64,000 bases of DNA from Mycolicibacter heraklionensis. GTDB lineage: Bacteria; Actinomycetota; Actinomycetes; Mycobacteriales; Mycobacteriaceae. Both the position numbers and the translations under genes were made by a program. Below the pieces are notes generated by a model. That model saw only the letters and a program-made list of their open reading frames with translations, ran no database searches and was not told the origin of the DNA. Below, in pieces: positions 23,519 to 34,823 of the stretch. The stretch lies in NCBI RefSeq assembly GCF_001021505.1, contig NZ_LDPO01000005.1, positions 124,001-188,000 on the forward strand, read 5' to 3'. How positions within the stretch are numbered: position 1 is the stretch's first letter; the number at the start of each line of letters is the position of its first letter.

Positions 23519-24429
23519 CAGCCGACGAGGCTCCCAGGGGCCCCGGGCAGCTCTCCGGGCTCGGGTCCGTCCACGATCGGCACGCGAACGGTGTTGCCCC
23601 ACTCGGTCCAGGAACCGTCGTAGTTGCGGACATCGTCGAGGCCGAGCAGGTGGGTCAGCACGAACCAGGTGTGGCTGGAGCGTTCCCCGATGCGGCAGTA
23701 GGCGATCGGCTTGTCGCCGGGCTTGAGGAAGCCGTAGAGCTGTTCCAATTCCTCGCGCTTGCGGAACCGGCCGGCGTCGTCGGCCGCCTTGCTCCACGGG
23801 ATGGACACCGCGGTCGGGATGTGGCCGCCGCGCAGCACACCCTCCTCCGGGTATTCCGGCATGTGAGTGCGCTCGCCGGTGTACTCCTGCGGCGAGCGGA
23901 CATCGATCAGCGGCACCTGGCCGATATTGGCCAGCACGTCGTCCTTGTAGGCACGGATCGGGGCGTCGTTGCGCTTCACGACGGGGTAGCCGGTCGTGGT
24001 CTTGCTCGGCACGTCCAGGGTGGTCTCGCGGCCCGAGGACACCCACAGGTCGCGCCCGCCGTCGAGCAGCCGCACGTCTTCATGGCCGAACAGGGTGAAC
24101 ACCCACAGCGCGTAGGCGGCCCACCAGTTGGACTTGTCGCCGTAGATCACCACGGTGTCGTCGCGGGAGATGCCCTTGCGGTTCATCAAGTCGGCGAACT
24201 GCTCACCGGTGATGTAGTCGCGGACCGGCGAATCGTTGAGGTCGGTGACCCAGTCGATCTTGACCGCGGTGGGAATGTGGCCGATGTCGTAGAGCAGGAC
24301 GTCCTCGTCGGACTCCACCACGACGAGGCCGGGCGTGCCCAGATTGCCCGCGAGCCAGTCGGCTGTCACCAGCCGTTCGGGGTGAGCGTAGGACTGCAGG
24401 GCGGGGGTGGGGTCGGCAGGCACTGGCAC
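23518..24429 (-). CDS. sseA: Thiosulfate/3-mercaptopyruvate sulfurtransferase SseA
   Basis: 303 residues with two rhodanese domains (about 20-140 and 165-285). The active-site loop of the second domain is CRIGERSS, with the catalytic cysteine near residue 243. The sequence follows M. tuberculosis SseA throughout ([40 protein letters not shown]). It transfers sulfane sulfur and probably feeds the SufE-like partner. GTG 24429 gives the usual VPVPADP start; no strong ribosome site is visible. Confidence 0.93.
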   Translation of the reverse strand: MPVPADPTPALQSYAHPERLVTADWLAGNLGTPGLVVVESDEDVLLYDIGHIPTAVKIDWVTDLNDSPVRDYITGEQFADLMNRKGISRDDTVVIYGDKSNWWAAYALWVFTLFGHEDVRLLDGGRDLWVSSGRETTLDVPSKTTTGYPVVKRNDAPIRAYKDDVLANIGQVPLIDVRSPQEYTGERTHMPEYPEEGVLRGGHIPTAVSIPWSKAADDAGRFRKREELEQLYGFLKPGDKPIAYCRIGERSSHTWFVLTHLLGLDDVRNYDGSWTEWGNTVRVPIVDGPEPGELPGAPGSLVG

Positions 24430-24511
24430 GATGCCGAGCCTACCGGGCGATAACCGTTGTGCCACTCCCATGCCGGGAAATCTCTCCGGCGTCAGGTGGG
24501 CGCGACCTGGG

Positions 24512-25153
24512 TCAGGTGACGGGGTTGGCCGCCCACAGCGCAGCGACCGAGAGTCCGGCCGGGCGCAGCAGCCGGCGCAGCATCGGCAGGCTGATCCCGA
24601 TGACGCTGGAGGGATCGCCGTCGACGCCGTCGACGAACCAGCCGCCCAGACCGTCCAGGGTGAATCCGCCGGCCACCCGCAGCGGCTCGCCGCTGGCCAG
24701 GTAGGCCTCCAGGTCGTCATCATCGGGCCGACCGAAACGCACTGTGGTAACAGCTGTTTCGGTGATCTGATGAGTGACCTCGTTGTTGCGCAACCGGATC
24801 AGGCTATGGCCGGTGTGGAGCTGGCCGGAATTGCCGGCCATCTCGCGCCAGCGGCTGCGGGCCTCGTCGACGGTCGGCGGCTTGCCGCACAGCTTGCCGT
24901 CGATGTACAGCATCGAATCACAGCCGATCACAACGCAATCGGTGCTCACCGGAGGCTGCAGTGTGGAGGCGACCTGCTCCGCCTTTGCGGCGGCCAGAGC
25001 GCCGGTCACATCATCCGGGGAGGCAGTGGCGGGTAGGCCGGCCATCACGGCGTCCTCGTCGACACCGGAGACCACCACCAAGGGATCGATCCCAGCGCCG
25101 CGCAGGACGGTCAGCCGGCCCGAGGACGCCGAGCCGAGGACCAGCCGCGTCAC
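24512..25153 (-). CDS. Maf-family nucleotide pyrophosphatase
   Basis: 213 residues from GTG 25153. Maf motifs: [20 protein letters not shown] at the N terminus (S-x-S-x-x-R), the central [10 protein letters not shown] with the catalytic Asp, and the end [11 protein letters not shown]. Maf proteins hydrolyse non-canonical or canonical nucleoside triphosphates to monophosphates. It starts 7 bases after accE5 and belongs to the accD5-accE5-maf-sseA transcription unit, as Rv3282 does. Confidence 0.9.
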   Translation of the reverse strand: MTRLVLGSASSGRLTVLRGAGIDPLVVVSGVDEDAVMAGLPATASPDDVTGALAAAKAEQVASTLQPPVSTDCVVIGCDSMLYIDGKLCGKPPTVDEARSRWREMAGNSGQLHTGHSLIRLRNNEVTHQITETAVTTVRFGRPDDDDLEAYLASGEPLRVAGGFTLDGLGGWFVDGVDGDPSSVIGISLPMLRRLLRPAGLSVAALWAANPVT

Positions 25154-25160
25154 CGACGGG

Positions 25161-25417
25161 TCACCGGCGCATGTGGGTGCGCTCCAGCAGAGTGATCCGC
25201 TGCCAGCTGAACAGCGGAAGCCGCAGCTTGTCCACCGGATGGCCCCACATATTGCGTTCCCGCGTGCCGGATTCGGCGCCCCCGCCTCCCGCCGCGCCGA
25301 GCACCGCGACCAGCGCCGCGATCTCCTCGGCGGTGGGGTTGCCACGCAGCACCTTGATGTGCGGCTCGGCGGCAGCAGGAGTCTCCTCGACCACAGTGGT
25401 GGCTTCGTTCTCTTCGC

Positions 25418-25421
<4 letters not shown>
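25161..25421 (-). CDS. accE5: Acyl-CoA carboxylase epsilon subunit AccE5
   Basis: 86 residues. A low-complexity N-terminal tail is followed by the epsilon-subunit core: [20 protein letters not shown], then [20 protein letters not shown] (the W-x-x-P turn). It binds the AccA3-AccD5 complex and raises its activity. GTG 25421 overlaps the stop of a small reading frame made of tandem repeats that joins it to accD5. Confidence 0.92.
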
Positions 25422-27261
<1,840 letters not shown>

Positions 27262-28647
27262 TTAGGGAACGTCGTCGTCTTCGCTTTCCCGCAGCAGCCT
27301 CTCGGGGTGGTGGTAGTGGTTAGTGCGGGTTTGGCCGCCGTGGGGGTACCTCCCGCTTGCGGGGGAGTGCGGTGGGGGCAGGGTTTGGGTGGTTCCGTCG
27401 TGGTGTTTGCGGGTTTTCCAGCCGCCGGTGGTGATGAGTTGGTGGTGGGGGCCGCAGCGCAGGGTTAGGTCGGTGATGTCGGTGCGTTGGGTGGTGGCGT
27501 AGTCGTGGTCGTGATGCACTTGGCAGTTGTAGCCGGGCACCGGGCAGTTGGGGTGGGAGCAGCCGCGTTCTTTGGCGTAGAGCACGATGCGTTGTCCGGG
27601 TGAGGCCAGGCGTTTGGTGTGGAAGAGTGCCAGTTCTTTGGCGCCGTGATAGATCCGCAGGTAGTGATGGGCATGCGAAGCCAGGGCGATCACGTCGCGC
27701 ATCGGCAGCCAGCTGCCGCCGCCGGTGTGGGCTTTGCCGGTGCCGGTTTCCAGGTCGGCCAGGGTGGTCGAGACGATGATGGTGGCCGGTAGCCCGTTGT
27801 GCTGACCGAGGTCTCCGGAGGCCAGCAGCGCGCGGGCCATGGTGGTCAGGGCGTCGTGGTTGCGTTGCGCGCTGCTGCGGGTGTCGGCGTCGATCGCGGC
27901 TTGGGTGGGGGTGCCGGCCACGCAGGGGGTGGAGTCGTTGGGGTTGCACATGCCGGGGGCGGCCCAGCGGGCCAGGACCGCATCCCAGGTGGCGCGGGCT
28001 TGTGGGTCGAGGTAGCCGCTGATGGGGGTCATGCCGTCGCGGTCTTGGGGGCCCAACACGATGCCGCGGCGTTGGGCCCGGTCCTCGTCGGAGTAGTTGC
28101 CGTCGGGGTGCAGATGGTCGGCCAGGCGTTGGGCGAGTTTGGCGAGTTCGTCGGGTCGGCATCGGGTGGCCAGGCCGGACAGGTGCGCTTCGGCCTGGGT
28201 CAGGGTGCTCGCGTCGATGTCGGCGGGCAGGTAGCGGAAGAAGGAGCGGATCACCGCGATGTGCTCAGCGCCGGCCTGTCCCTGGCGTTGGGCGGCGGCC
28301 AGGCTCGGCAACACCGGCTCCAACGGTTCTCCGGTCATGGCCCGGCGGGGCCCTAATTCGGCGGCGTCGGTGATGCGGCGCCCGGCTTCACTCCGGGTGA
28401 TGTGGAGTTCGTCGGCGAGCGCCCAGCGGGGTTTGCCGCCGATCTCGCCCGGATCCGCGGCGGCCACCTGATTGACCAGGGGATGTTCCACCGCGGGAAG
28501 CCGCCGCCGCAGCTTCTCGCAGCGCCGCAGCAACGCCAGGCACTCCCGCGGCGTCAACGCGTCGAAGTCCAGGTCCAGCGCCCGATCCAGATCAGCCGAG
28601 AGCGCGTCGAAGACCTCGACGACCGCTTCCCGACCATTCGAACACAT
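27262..28647 (-). CDS. 13E12-family protein: DUF222 plus HNH endonuclease domain
   Basis: 461 residues. Residues 15 to 330 are the DUF222 region ([40 protein letters not shown]). Residues about 375 to 425 hold the HNH site: [20 protein letters not shown] with zinc cysteines, then [12 protein letters not shown]. The family is the mycobacterial REP13E12 type, repeated and mobile in M. tuberculosis, where it acts as attachment target for a phage-like element. Its place between accD5 and birA, which are neighbours in M. tuberculosis, marks it as an insertion. An inverted repeat lies in its 3' part. Confidence 0.9.
   Translation of the reverse strand: MCSNGREAVVEVFDALSADLDRALDLDFDALTPRECLALLRRCEKLRRRLPAVEHPLVNQVAAADPGEIGGKPRWALADELHITRSEAGRRITDAAELGPRRAMTGEPLEPVLPSLAAAQRQGQAGAEHIAVIRSFFRYLPADIDASTLTQAEAHLSGLATRCRPDELAKLAQRLADHLHPDGNYSDEDRAQRRGIVLGPQDRDGMTPISGYLDPQARATWDAVLARWAAPGMCNPNDSTPCVAGTPTQAAIDADTRSSAQRNHDALTTMARALLASGDLGQHNGLPATIIVSTTLADLETGTGKAHTGGGSWLPMRDVIALASHAHHYLRIYHGAKELALFHTKRLASPGQRIVLYAKERGCSHPNCPVPGYNCQVHHDHDYATTQRTDITDLTLRCGPHHQLITTGGWKTRKHHDGTTQTLPPPHSPASGRYPHGGQTRTNHYHHPERLLRESEDDDVP
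27350..27369. repeat. Short GC inverted repeat inside the 13E12 gene
   Basis: CTCCCGC, TT, GCGGGGGAG within the last 40 codons. Similar hairpins are scattered in mycobacterial genomes, and this one is read in frame as part of a proline- and serine-rich tail. No second copy was seen in the window. Confidence 0.35.
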
Positions 28648-28745
28648 GTGCTAATCGTAGCGACGCCCACTGACAAGAAGCCTGTGCCAAAACTGCTGTG
28701 ACGCAAGTGAATGCAGTGGCGGAAGCGGACGTTTGGCGCCCGTAG

Positions 28746-29702
28746 TCAGGCGGCTGCTGTGCCGGGCTCGGGTGGCGCGGTGACTTCCTTGACGAACTCG
28801 CCGATGTAGCGGATGGCCCGCCGTCCCTCGGGGAGCACATCGGCCGCCAACGGAAAGTCGTGAATCTGGCCTTCCCACAAATGCAGATCACAACGCACTC
28901 CGGCAGCATCCAGCCGTTGCGCCATGGTCTCGGCGTCGGGCAGCAGTAGCTCGTCAGTACTTGCGTGGATGGCGACCGGTGGCAGTAACGACAGGTCGGC
29001 GTCCATCGGCGACGCGGCCCGGGCGCGTAGCAGGTATCGGGTGAAAGCCATCAGTGCCTCACACGGGAACATCGCGCAACGCCGGGCGTTGCGGTGCTGA
29101 AGCTTTGCGGTGGGGTCTGCATCGGTGAACGGTGAAACCGTAGCTATTCCAGCAGGTTTCACCAGATCCAACTGCGCGGCCGCCAGGGCGGTCATGAAGG
29201 CCAGGTATCCGCCCGCGGAGTCGCCGGCGATCACGATCTGCTCCGGGTCATAGCCCCGTCGAAGCAGCCAGCGCAATCCACTCAGGCCGTCCTCGACGGC
29301 GTCGGCGATCCGGTGCGCGGGCAACATCCGGTAGTCGATGTTGAGAACGCTGGCATCGGCCGCTCGGGACAATCGGGTCACGAGTGAGCGGTGGGTGTTG
29401 AGCCCGCAGGACATAAACGCCCCGCCGTGCAGATAGAGAATGGCCCGCTGCGTCGAGACGTCCGCCGCCTGAACCCGTTCGGCGACACAGTAACCCAGGC
29501 GGAAGCGCTCGACACGCGCCGCTCGGCGGAGCGGGACCATCCCGGCCAGTCGGTCGACCGATCCGAGCGGCCAGGCCAAGTCCGGCCGAACGGCCCACGC
29601 GCGCACCAGGTTCTTCACGACGAACCGGCTGGCCAGCGACACAGCGACTGATTGTGCGCTGTGGCGGCGGTGAATTCGCCGCGTCAGGCCCCTGGTGACC
29701 AT
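28746..29702 (-). CDS. Alpha/beta hydrolase, hormone-sensitive-lipase-type esterase
   Basis: 318 residues. The oxyanion motif HGGAF (near 93-97) and the nucleophile elbow GDSAGG (near 160) place it in the HSL/Lip family (lipolytic family IV). The acid is in STDELLLPD and the histidine in GQIHDFPLA. It hydrolyses short or medium acyl esters; the physiological substrate is unknown. ATG 29702 has GAGGAGG 9 to 10 bases upstream. It ends close to the 13E12 gene and shares its strand, and both interrupt the usual accD5-birA junction. Confidence 0.88.
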   Translation of the reverse strand: MVTRGLTRRIHRRHSAQSVAVSLASRFVVKNLVRAWAVRPDLAWPLGSVDRLAGMVPLRRAARVERFRLGYCVAERVQAADVSTQRAILYLHGGAFMSCGLNTHRSLVTRLSRAADASVLNIDYRMLPAHRIADAVEDGLSGLRWLLRRGYDPEQIVIAGDSAGGYLAFMTALAAAQLDLVKPAGIATVSPFTDADPTAKLQHRNARRCAMFPCEALMAFTRYLLRARAASPMDADLSLLPPVAIHASTDELLLPDAETMAQRLDAAGVRCDLHLWEGQIHDFPLAADVLPEGRRAIRYIGEFVKEVTAPPEPGTAAA

Positions 29703-29788
29703 GTCGATCGCCTCCTCACCTGTCCGATTACCCGCACGTCGGGCGTTTCAACCGGTGTGGCTGCAGCGCCGGTGAGTAAGCTGGCGAA

Positions 29789-30601
29789 ATGAGTCTTGCG
29801 CCACGGCCTCCGCTGGATGTCACCGCTCTGCGGAACGGGTTGACCGGGCCGAATGGGCCGTGGCGTGCCGTGGATGTCGTCGAGGACACCGGTTCGACCA
29901 ATGCCGATCTGTTGGCCCGCGCCGCAGCGGGCGAAAACATCGACGGCGCCGTGCTGCTGGCCGAACATCAGACGGCTGGCCGTGGGCGTCACGGTCGACA
30001 GTGGAGCGCCCCGGCGCGCAGCCAGCTCGCGCTGTCGGTGGGAGTCGCCGCGGACACGGTGCCGACATCGGGCTGGGGTTGGCTGACGCTGGCCACTGGG
30101 GTCGCGGTCGCCGATGCGATCGCCGAATGTTCGGGCCTGCAAGTCGGCCTGAAGTGGCCCAACGACGTCATTGCGGGCGACGGCAAGCTGGCCGGCATTC
30201 TCGCCGAGGTCGCCGCGCCACAGCAGCTGATCGTGGTGGGGCTCGGGGTCAACGTGACCATGACCGCCGAGGAGGCGCCGGATCCCGCAGCGGTCTCGTT
30301 GGCCATGCTCGGCGCCTCGGTGGTTGACCGAAACACCCTCGCCGACAAGGTCCTTCGTCACCTCGCGGTTCGGATCGCGGGGTGGCGTGCGGCCGGTGGG
30401 GCAGACGACGCCTTGGTGTCGGACTACCGGCGGCACAGCTGCACGCTGGGGGCCCAGGTGCGTGCCGACATGCCGGGAGACCAACGAGTGGAGGGCCTTG
30501 CCGAGGCCATCGATGACACTGGCCGCCTGGTGATCAACACCGGGGATGGCACCGTCACGGTCTCGGCCGGCGACGTCACCCGACTGCGGCCCAACGGTTA
30601 G
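29789..30601 (+). CDS. birA: Biotin-[acetyl-CoA-carboxylase] ligase BirA
   Basis: 270 residues, monofunctional class: no DNA-binding N terminus. It carries the biotinoyl-AMP loop GRGRHGRQWSAP, the catalytic lysine region LKWPNDVIAGDGKLAGILAE and a small C-terminal beta domain. It attaches biotin to the AccA proteins, so its place beside the acc genes makes sense. ATG 29789 gives the usual length. It begins the run birA, PH-domain gene on the plus strand. Confidence 0.95.
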   Translation: MSLAPRPPLDVTALRNGLTGPNGPWRAVDVVEDTGSTNADLLARAAAGENIDGAVLLAEHQTAGRGRHGRQWSAPARSQLALSVGVAADTVPTSGWGWLTLATGVAVADAIAECSGLQVGLKWPNDVIAGDGKLAGILAEVAAPQQLIVVGLGVNVTMTAEEAPDPAAVSLAMLGASVVDRNTLADKVLRHLAVRIAGWRAAGGADDALVSDYRRHSCTLGAQVRADMPGDQRVEGLAEAIDDTGRLVINTGDGTVTVSAGDVTRLRPNG

Positions 30602-30609
30602 GGCAGCCC

Positions 30610-31119
30610 GTGGGTTACCCGGAGAACGTGCTGGCCGAGGACGAGCAAGTGGTGTTGCACCGCCACCCCCACGTCAAACGGTTGATCCTGCCCGTGCTGG
30701 CGCTGTTGCTGGTCACCGCCTGCGCCGCATTCGCCGCCGGGTTCGTCAACTCGCGGGCCTGGGACCCGACCGCTAAGAACGTCGTCTTCGGGGTGATCTG
30801 GGCGATCTGGCTGGTGGTCTTCGGCTGGCTGACACTCTGGCCGTTCCTGACTTGGCTGACCACGCATTTCGTGGTCACCGACCGGCGCGTGATGTTTCGG
30901 CACGGGTTGTTGACCCGCAGCGGCATCGACATCGGCCTGGCGCGCATCAACAGCGTGGAGTTCGTGCATGGGTTCATCGACCGGATCTTGCGTACCGGGA
31001 CGCTGATCATCGAGTCGGCGTCACAGGAACCGTTGGAGTTCTACGACATCCCGCGCGTGGAGCAGGTCCACAGCCTGCTCTATCACGAAGTCTTCGACAG
31101 CCCGTCCGCCGGCGGCTGA
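30610..31119 (+). CDS. PH-domain (bPH2/YdbS-like) membrane protein
   Basis: 169 residues from GTG 30610. Two transmembrane helices (about 24-46 and 57-80) are followed by a bacterial PH-like domain: FVVTDRRVMFRHGLLTRSGI, then INSVEFVHGFIDRILRTGTL. It matches the Rv3278c position and pattern; function unknown. It follows birA by 8 bases. Its last 37 bases overlap the end of the convergent GtrA gene. Confidence 0.88.
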   Translation: MGYPENVLAEDEQVVLHRHPHVKRLILPVLALLLVTACAAFAAGFVNSRAWDPTAKNVVFGVIWAIWLVVFGWLTLWPFLTWLTTHFVVTDRRVMFRHGLLTRSGIDIGLARINSVEFVHGFIDRILRTGTLIIESASQEPLEFYDIPRVEQVHSLLYHEVFDSPSAGG

Positions 31120-31730
31120 TGACGGGCCGGACGCCGGAACAGCGTCACCACGCCGGTGTCTGGACCGCTCTCCAGCGAGTCCTCGATCGCTTCGGCCAGG
31201 GCGCCGGTCTCGATCGTTGCGGCCTGCGCGGCGTCGGTGCTGCGTGCGAACTCGTCTGGAAAGACCCAGCGGCGGAACGCCCAGAACCGGAACGCCATCT
31301 GCAGCAGGTTGCCGATAATGTAGGCCGAGACGAAGTCCGAGAGGTTCTCGACGGTCAACGACACCATGGGCACCCGCAGCTGCAGCACGTAGCTGGAGAA
31401 CCACAACGGGGCCATGGACAGCACCACGCCGACGCCGCTGACCCCGAAGAACAGCAGTGCCTCGTGGTGGCGCTCGCGACCGCCCCGGTCTTTGAAGCTC
31501 CACTCGCGGTTGAGGATGTAGGAGGCGATCACCGCGACGATCCCGGAGATGACCTTGGCGGTGACGGGCTTGGGCGACAGGATCGTCAGCTTGAGGGTGT
31601 AGAACAGCGCCGAGTCGATCACGAAGGTGGTCGCGCCGACAATGGCGAACTTGATCAACTCATGGTGGCGCTCGGCCAGCGGCCGGATCACCCGCGGCAG
31701 GCGGGCGATCGTGGCGTCGGTAAAAGACAC
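31083..31730 (-). CDS. GtrA-family membrane protein
   Basis: 215 residues with four transmembrane helices between residues 25 and 150. GtrA motifs: FAIVGATTFVIDSALFYTLK and the helix-capping YILNREWSFKDRGGRERHHE, then FRFWAFRRWVFPDE. GtrA proteins are thought to move lipid-linked sugars across the membrane; in mycobacteria members act on arabinogalactan precursors. GTG 31730 begins just before the conserved part. The C-terminal 50 residues are polar and its end overlaps the PH-domain gene. Confidence 0.86.
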   Translation of the reverse strand: MSFTDATIARLPRVIRPLAERHHELIKFAIVGATTFVIDSALFYTLKLTILSPKPVTAKVISGIVAVIASYILNREWSFKDRGGRERHHEALLFFGVSGVGVVLSMAPLWFSSYVLQLRVPMVSLTVENLSDFVSAYIIGNLLQMAFRFWAFRRWVFPDEFARSTDAAQAATIETGALAEAIEDSLESGPDTGVVTLFRRPARHQPPADGLSKTS

Positions 31731-31814
31731 AAGTTGCCAGTGTACGGACTCGGCGCGATCTGCGCCTAACGACTGCATAACGACCTCGTGGCCGGACGTG
31801 ACACGATATTGCCC

Positions 31815-33038
31815 GTGCCGAACCCCCCAACCACTGCGCCGCCTGCCGGTGGACGCAGCCCGCTCGTCGCCATGGTGGGTGGCGGTCAGCTGGCGCGGAT
31901 GACCCATCAGGCCGCGATCGCGCTCGGACAGCGGCTGCGGGTGCTGGCCGCGGCGGCCGACGAGCCGGCTGCCCAGGTCACCCCGGACGTTGTGCTGGGC
32001 TCCCACACCAACCTCGACGACCTGCGCCGGGCCGCCACCGGGGCCACCGTGCTCACCTTCGACCATGAGCACGTCCCGGGCGAGCTGCTGGACCAACTGG
32101 TCGCCGAGGGCATCAACGTTGCGCCTCCGCCGGCGGCGCTGCTGCATGCTCAGGACAAGCTGGTGATGCGCCGGAAGCTGTCGGCGCTGGGGGCGCCGGT
32201 GCCGCGGTTCGCCGCGATCGAGACGCCCGAGGACCTCGACGACTTCGCCGCGCTGACCGGTGGCCCGATGGTGGTGAAGGCGGCCCGGGGCGGTTACGAC
32301 GGGCGGGGGGTATCCCTCGTCGACGACGTGGCTCAGGCCCGGGCGGTCGTCGCTGACTATCTGGCCGCCGGAGTGCCGGTGCTGGCCGAAGAGCGGGTCG
32401 CGATGCGCCGGGAACTGTCGGCGCTGGTGGCCCGGTCACCTTTCGGCCAGGGCGCGGCCTGGCCGGTGGTCGAAACCGTGCAAGAAGACGGTATCTGCGT
32501 GACGGTGATCGCACCCGCCCCCGATCTTTCGGATGAATCAGCGGCTGCTGCACAACAATTGGCGCTGAGGTTGGCCGATGAGCTGGGCGTGGTCGGGGTG
32601 CTGGCTGTCGAGCTCTTCGAGACCTCCGACGGGCAGTTGCTGGTCAACGAGCTGGCGATGCGACCGCACAACTCGGGGCACTGGACCATGGACGGTGCGG
32701 CCACCAGCCAGTTCGAACAGCATCTTCGCGCGGTGCTGGACTATCCGCTCGGCGCCACCACACCGGTGGTTGCGGTGACCGTGATGGCCAATGTCCTGGG
32801 CGCCCCGCAAACGCCGGCGATGACGATGGACGAGCGGCTGCACCACCTGTTCGCGCGTTATCCCGATGCCCGAGTCCATCTCTACGGCAAGGACGAACGG
32901 CCGGGCCGCAAGATCGGCCACATCAACCTGCTCGGTGAGGACGCGAAGGACTCGGCGAACCTGCGCGAGCGGGCCGAAAGCGCGGCACACTGGTTGTCGC
33001 ACGGGGAATGGAGCGATGGATGGGATCCGCATGAGTGA
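31815..33038 (+). CDS. purK: 5-(carboxyamino)imidazole ribonucleotide synthase PurK
   Basis: 407 residues from GTG 31815 (GTG 31788 also in frame). ATP-grasp enzyme: [15 protein letters not shown] at the N terminus, the ATP lid [17 protein letters not shown], and the [16 protein letters not shown] metal and substrate site. It carboxylates aminoimidazole ribonucleotide at N5 in purine synthesis. The stop lies 8 bases inside purE, so the two enzymes of the step are co-translated. Confidence 0.95.
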   Translation: MPNPPTTAPPAGGRSPLVAMVGGGQLARMTHQAAIALGQRLRVLAAAADEPAAQVTPDVVLGSHTNLDDLRRAATGATVLTFDHEHVPGELLDQLVAEGINVAPPPAALLHAQDKLVMRRKLSALGAPVPRFAAIETPEDLDDFAALTGGPMVVKAARGGYDGRGVSLVDDVAQARAVVADYLAAGVPVLAEERVAMRRELSALVARSPFGQGAAWPVVETVQEDGICVTVIAPAPDLSDESAAAAQQLALRLADELGVVGVLAVELFETSDGQLLVNELAMRPHNSGHWTMDGAATSQFEQHLRAVLDYPLGATTPVVAVTVMANVLGAPQTPAMTMDERLHHLFARYPDARVHLYGKDERPGRKIGHINLLGEDAKDSANLRERAESAAHWLSHGEWSDGWDPHE

Positions 33039-33546
33039 ACACAGGCCCGGTCCCCGGGTCGGCGTCATCATGGGCAGCGACAGCGACTGGTCGGTGATGG
33101 AAGAAGCGGCGCTCGCGCTGGCCGAGTTCGAGATCCCGTTCGAAGTCGGGGTGGTCTCGGCGCACCGCACCCCGCAGCGGATGTTCGACTACGCCCGCGA
33201 CGCCGCCGGCCGCGGCATCGAGGTGATCATCGCCGGGGCGGGCGGCGCCGCCCACCTGCCCGGGATGGTGGCTTCGGCCACACCGCTGCCGGTGATCGGG
33301 GTGCCGGTCCCGCTGGCCCGCCTGGACGGGCTGGATTCTTTGCTGTCGATCGTGCAAATGCCGGCCGGGGTGCCTGTGGCCACTGTTTCTATCGGTGGTG
33401 CGCGCAACGCGGGTTTGCTCGCGGCGCGTATTCTGGGCTCGGCCGACGCGACGTTGCGGGCCCGCATGGCGGCTTTTCAGGACCAGCTGGCGCAGAGCGT
33501 GCTTGCGAAGGACGCGATGCTTCAAGGTAAAGTTACCGGCGAGTAG
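33031..33546 (+). CDS. purE: N5-CAIR mutase PurE
   Basis: 171 residues. Class I Pur[35 protein letters not shown] with the catalytic His, and [20 protein letters not shown]. It moves the carboxyl from N5 to C4 of the imidazole, the next step after PurK. ATG 33031 overlaps purK by 8 bases. fadE25 follows after 14 bases and may be co-transcribed, as in M. tuberculosis. Confidence 0.96.
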   Translation: MSEHRPGPRVGVIMGSDSDWSVMEEAALALAEFEIPFEVGVVSAHRTPQRMFDYARDAAGRGIEVIIAGAGGAAHLPGMVASATPLPVIGVPVPLARLDGLDSLLSIVQMPAGVPVATVSIGGARNAGLLAARILGSADATLRARMAAFQDQLAQSVLAKDAMLQGKVTGE

Positions 33547-33560
33547 CTTAGGAGGCTGTG

Positions 33561-34730
33561 ATGGCTGGGTGGGCCGGGAATCCGTCGTTCGATCTGTTCA
33601 AGCTCCCCGAGGAGCACGACGAGTTGCGGGCGGCGATTCGGGCGTTGGCGGAGAAGGAGATCGCTCCTTACGCCAAGGAAGTCGATGAGCAGGCCCGGTT
33701 CCCCGAAGAGGCCCTGGCCGCGTTGAACGCGTCGGGTTTCAACGCCGTGCACGTGCCTGAGGAATACGGCGGTCAGGGTGCGGACTCGGTGGCGGCCTGC
33801 ATCGTGATCGAAGAAGTCGCCCGGGTGTGCGCCTCGTCGTCGCTGATCCCTGCGGTGAACAAGCTGGGCACCATGGGGCTGATCCTGTCGGGTTCCGACG
33901 AGCTCAAGCAGCAGGTGCTGCCCGGGTTGGCGGCCGGCGAGGTGATGGCGTCTTACGCGCTGTCGGAGCGCGAGGCGGGCAGTGACGCCGCGGCGATGCG
34001 TACTCGTGCGAAAGCCGATGGTGATGACTGGATCCTCAACGGGTCCAAGTGCTGGATCACCAATGGTGGCAAGTCCAGCTGGTACACCGTGATGGCGGTG
34101 ACCGACCCGGATCTGGACGCCAACGGGATCTCGGCGTTCATGGTGCACATCGACGACGAGGGCTTCACGATCGGGCCCAAGGAGCACAAGCTCGGCATCA
34201 AGGGTTCACCGACCACCGAGTTGTACTTCGAGAACTGCCGCATCCCCGGTGATCGGATCATCGGGGAGCCCGGCACCGGGTTCAAGACCGCGCTGCGCAC
34301 CCTGGACCACACCCGCCCGACGATCGGTGCGCAGGCGGTCGGTATTGCCCAAGGCGCGTTGGATGCGGCGATCGAATACACCAAGGACCGCAAGCAGTTC
34401 GGCAAGAACATCAGCACCTTCCAGGGTGTGCAGTTCATGTTGGCCGATATGGCGATGAAGCTCGAGGCCGCTCGGCTGATGGTCTACTCGGCCGCGGCGC
34501 GTGCCGAGCGCGGCGAGACCGGGTTGGGTTTCATCTCGGCGGCGTCGAAGTGTTTCGCCTCCGATGTGGCGATGGAGGTCACCACCGACGCCGTGCAGTT
34601 GTTCGGTGGGGCGGGCTACACCACCGACTTCCCGGTCGAGCGGATGATGCGCGACGCCAAGATCACCCAGATCTATGAGGGCACCAACCAGATCCAGCGC
34701 GTCGTCATGAGCCGACACCTACTGCGCTGA
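33561..34730 (+). CDS. fadE25: Acyl-CoA dehydrogenase FadE25
   Basis: 389 residues. Complete acyl-CoA dehydrogenase: YALSEREAGSDAAAMRTRAK (FAD contact), CWITNGGKSSWY, and the catalytic glutamate in QIYEGTNQIQRVVMSRHLLR. It follows M. tuberculosis FadE25 nearly residue for residue. The probable role is alpha,beta-dehydrogenation of short or branched acyl-CoA. TTAGGAGG ends about 6 bases before ATG 33561. Confidence 0.95.
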   Translation: MAGWAGNPSFDLFKLPEEHDELRAAIRALAEKEIAPYAKEVDEQARFPEEALAALNASGFNAVHVPEEYGGQGADSVAACIVIEEVARVCASSSLIPAVNKLGTMGLILSGSDELKQQVLPGLAAGEVMASYALSEREAGSDAAAMRTRAKADGDDWILNGSKCWITNGGKSSWYTVMAVTDPDLDANGISAFMVHIDDEGFTIGPKEHKLGIKGSPTTELYFENCRIPGDRIIGEPGTGFKTALRTLDHTRPTIGAQAVGIAQGALDAAIEYTKDRKQFGKNISTFQGVQFMLADMAMKLEAARLMVYSAAARAERGETGLGFISAASKCFASDVAMEVTTDAVQLFGGAGYTTDFPVERMMRDAKITQIYEGTNQIQRVVMSRHLLR

Positions 34731-34823
34731 CGCGGTCTGATGACCTCTGATCTGTGAACCGGAGGGGAGCGGCAGCCCTAAGATTGGCTGTCGGCGCTGT
34801 CCGTCCCACCTAGGAGAGGCTTC

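Noticed and set aside
34001..34730. Possible frameshift in fadE25
   Set aside because: The protein is complete to the catalytic glutamate and the usual SRHLLR end in a single frame.
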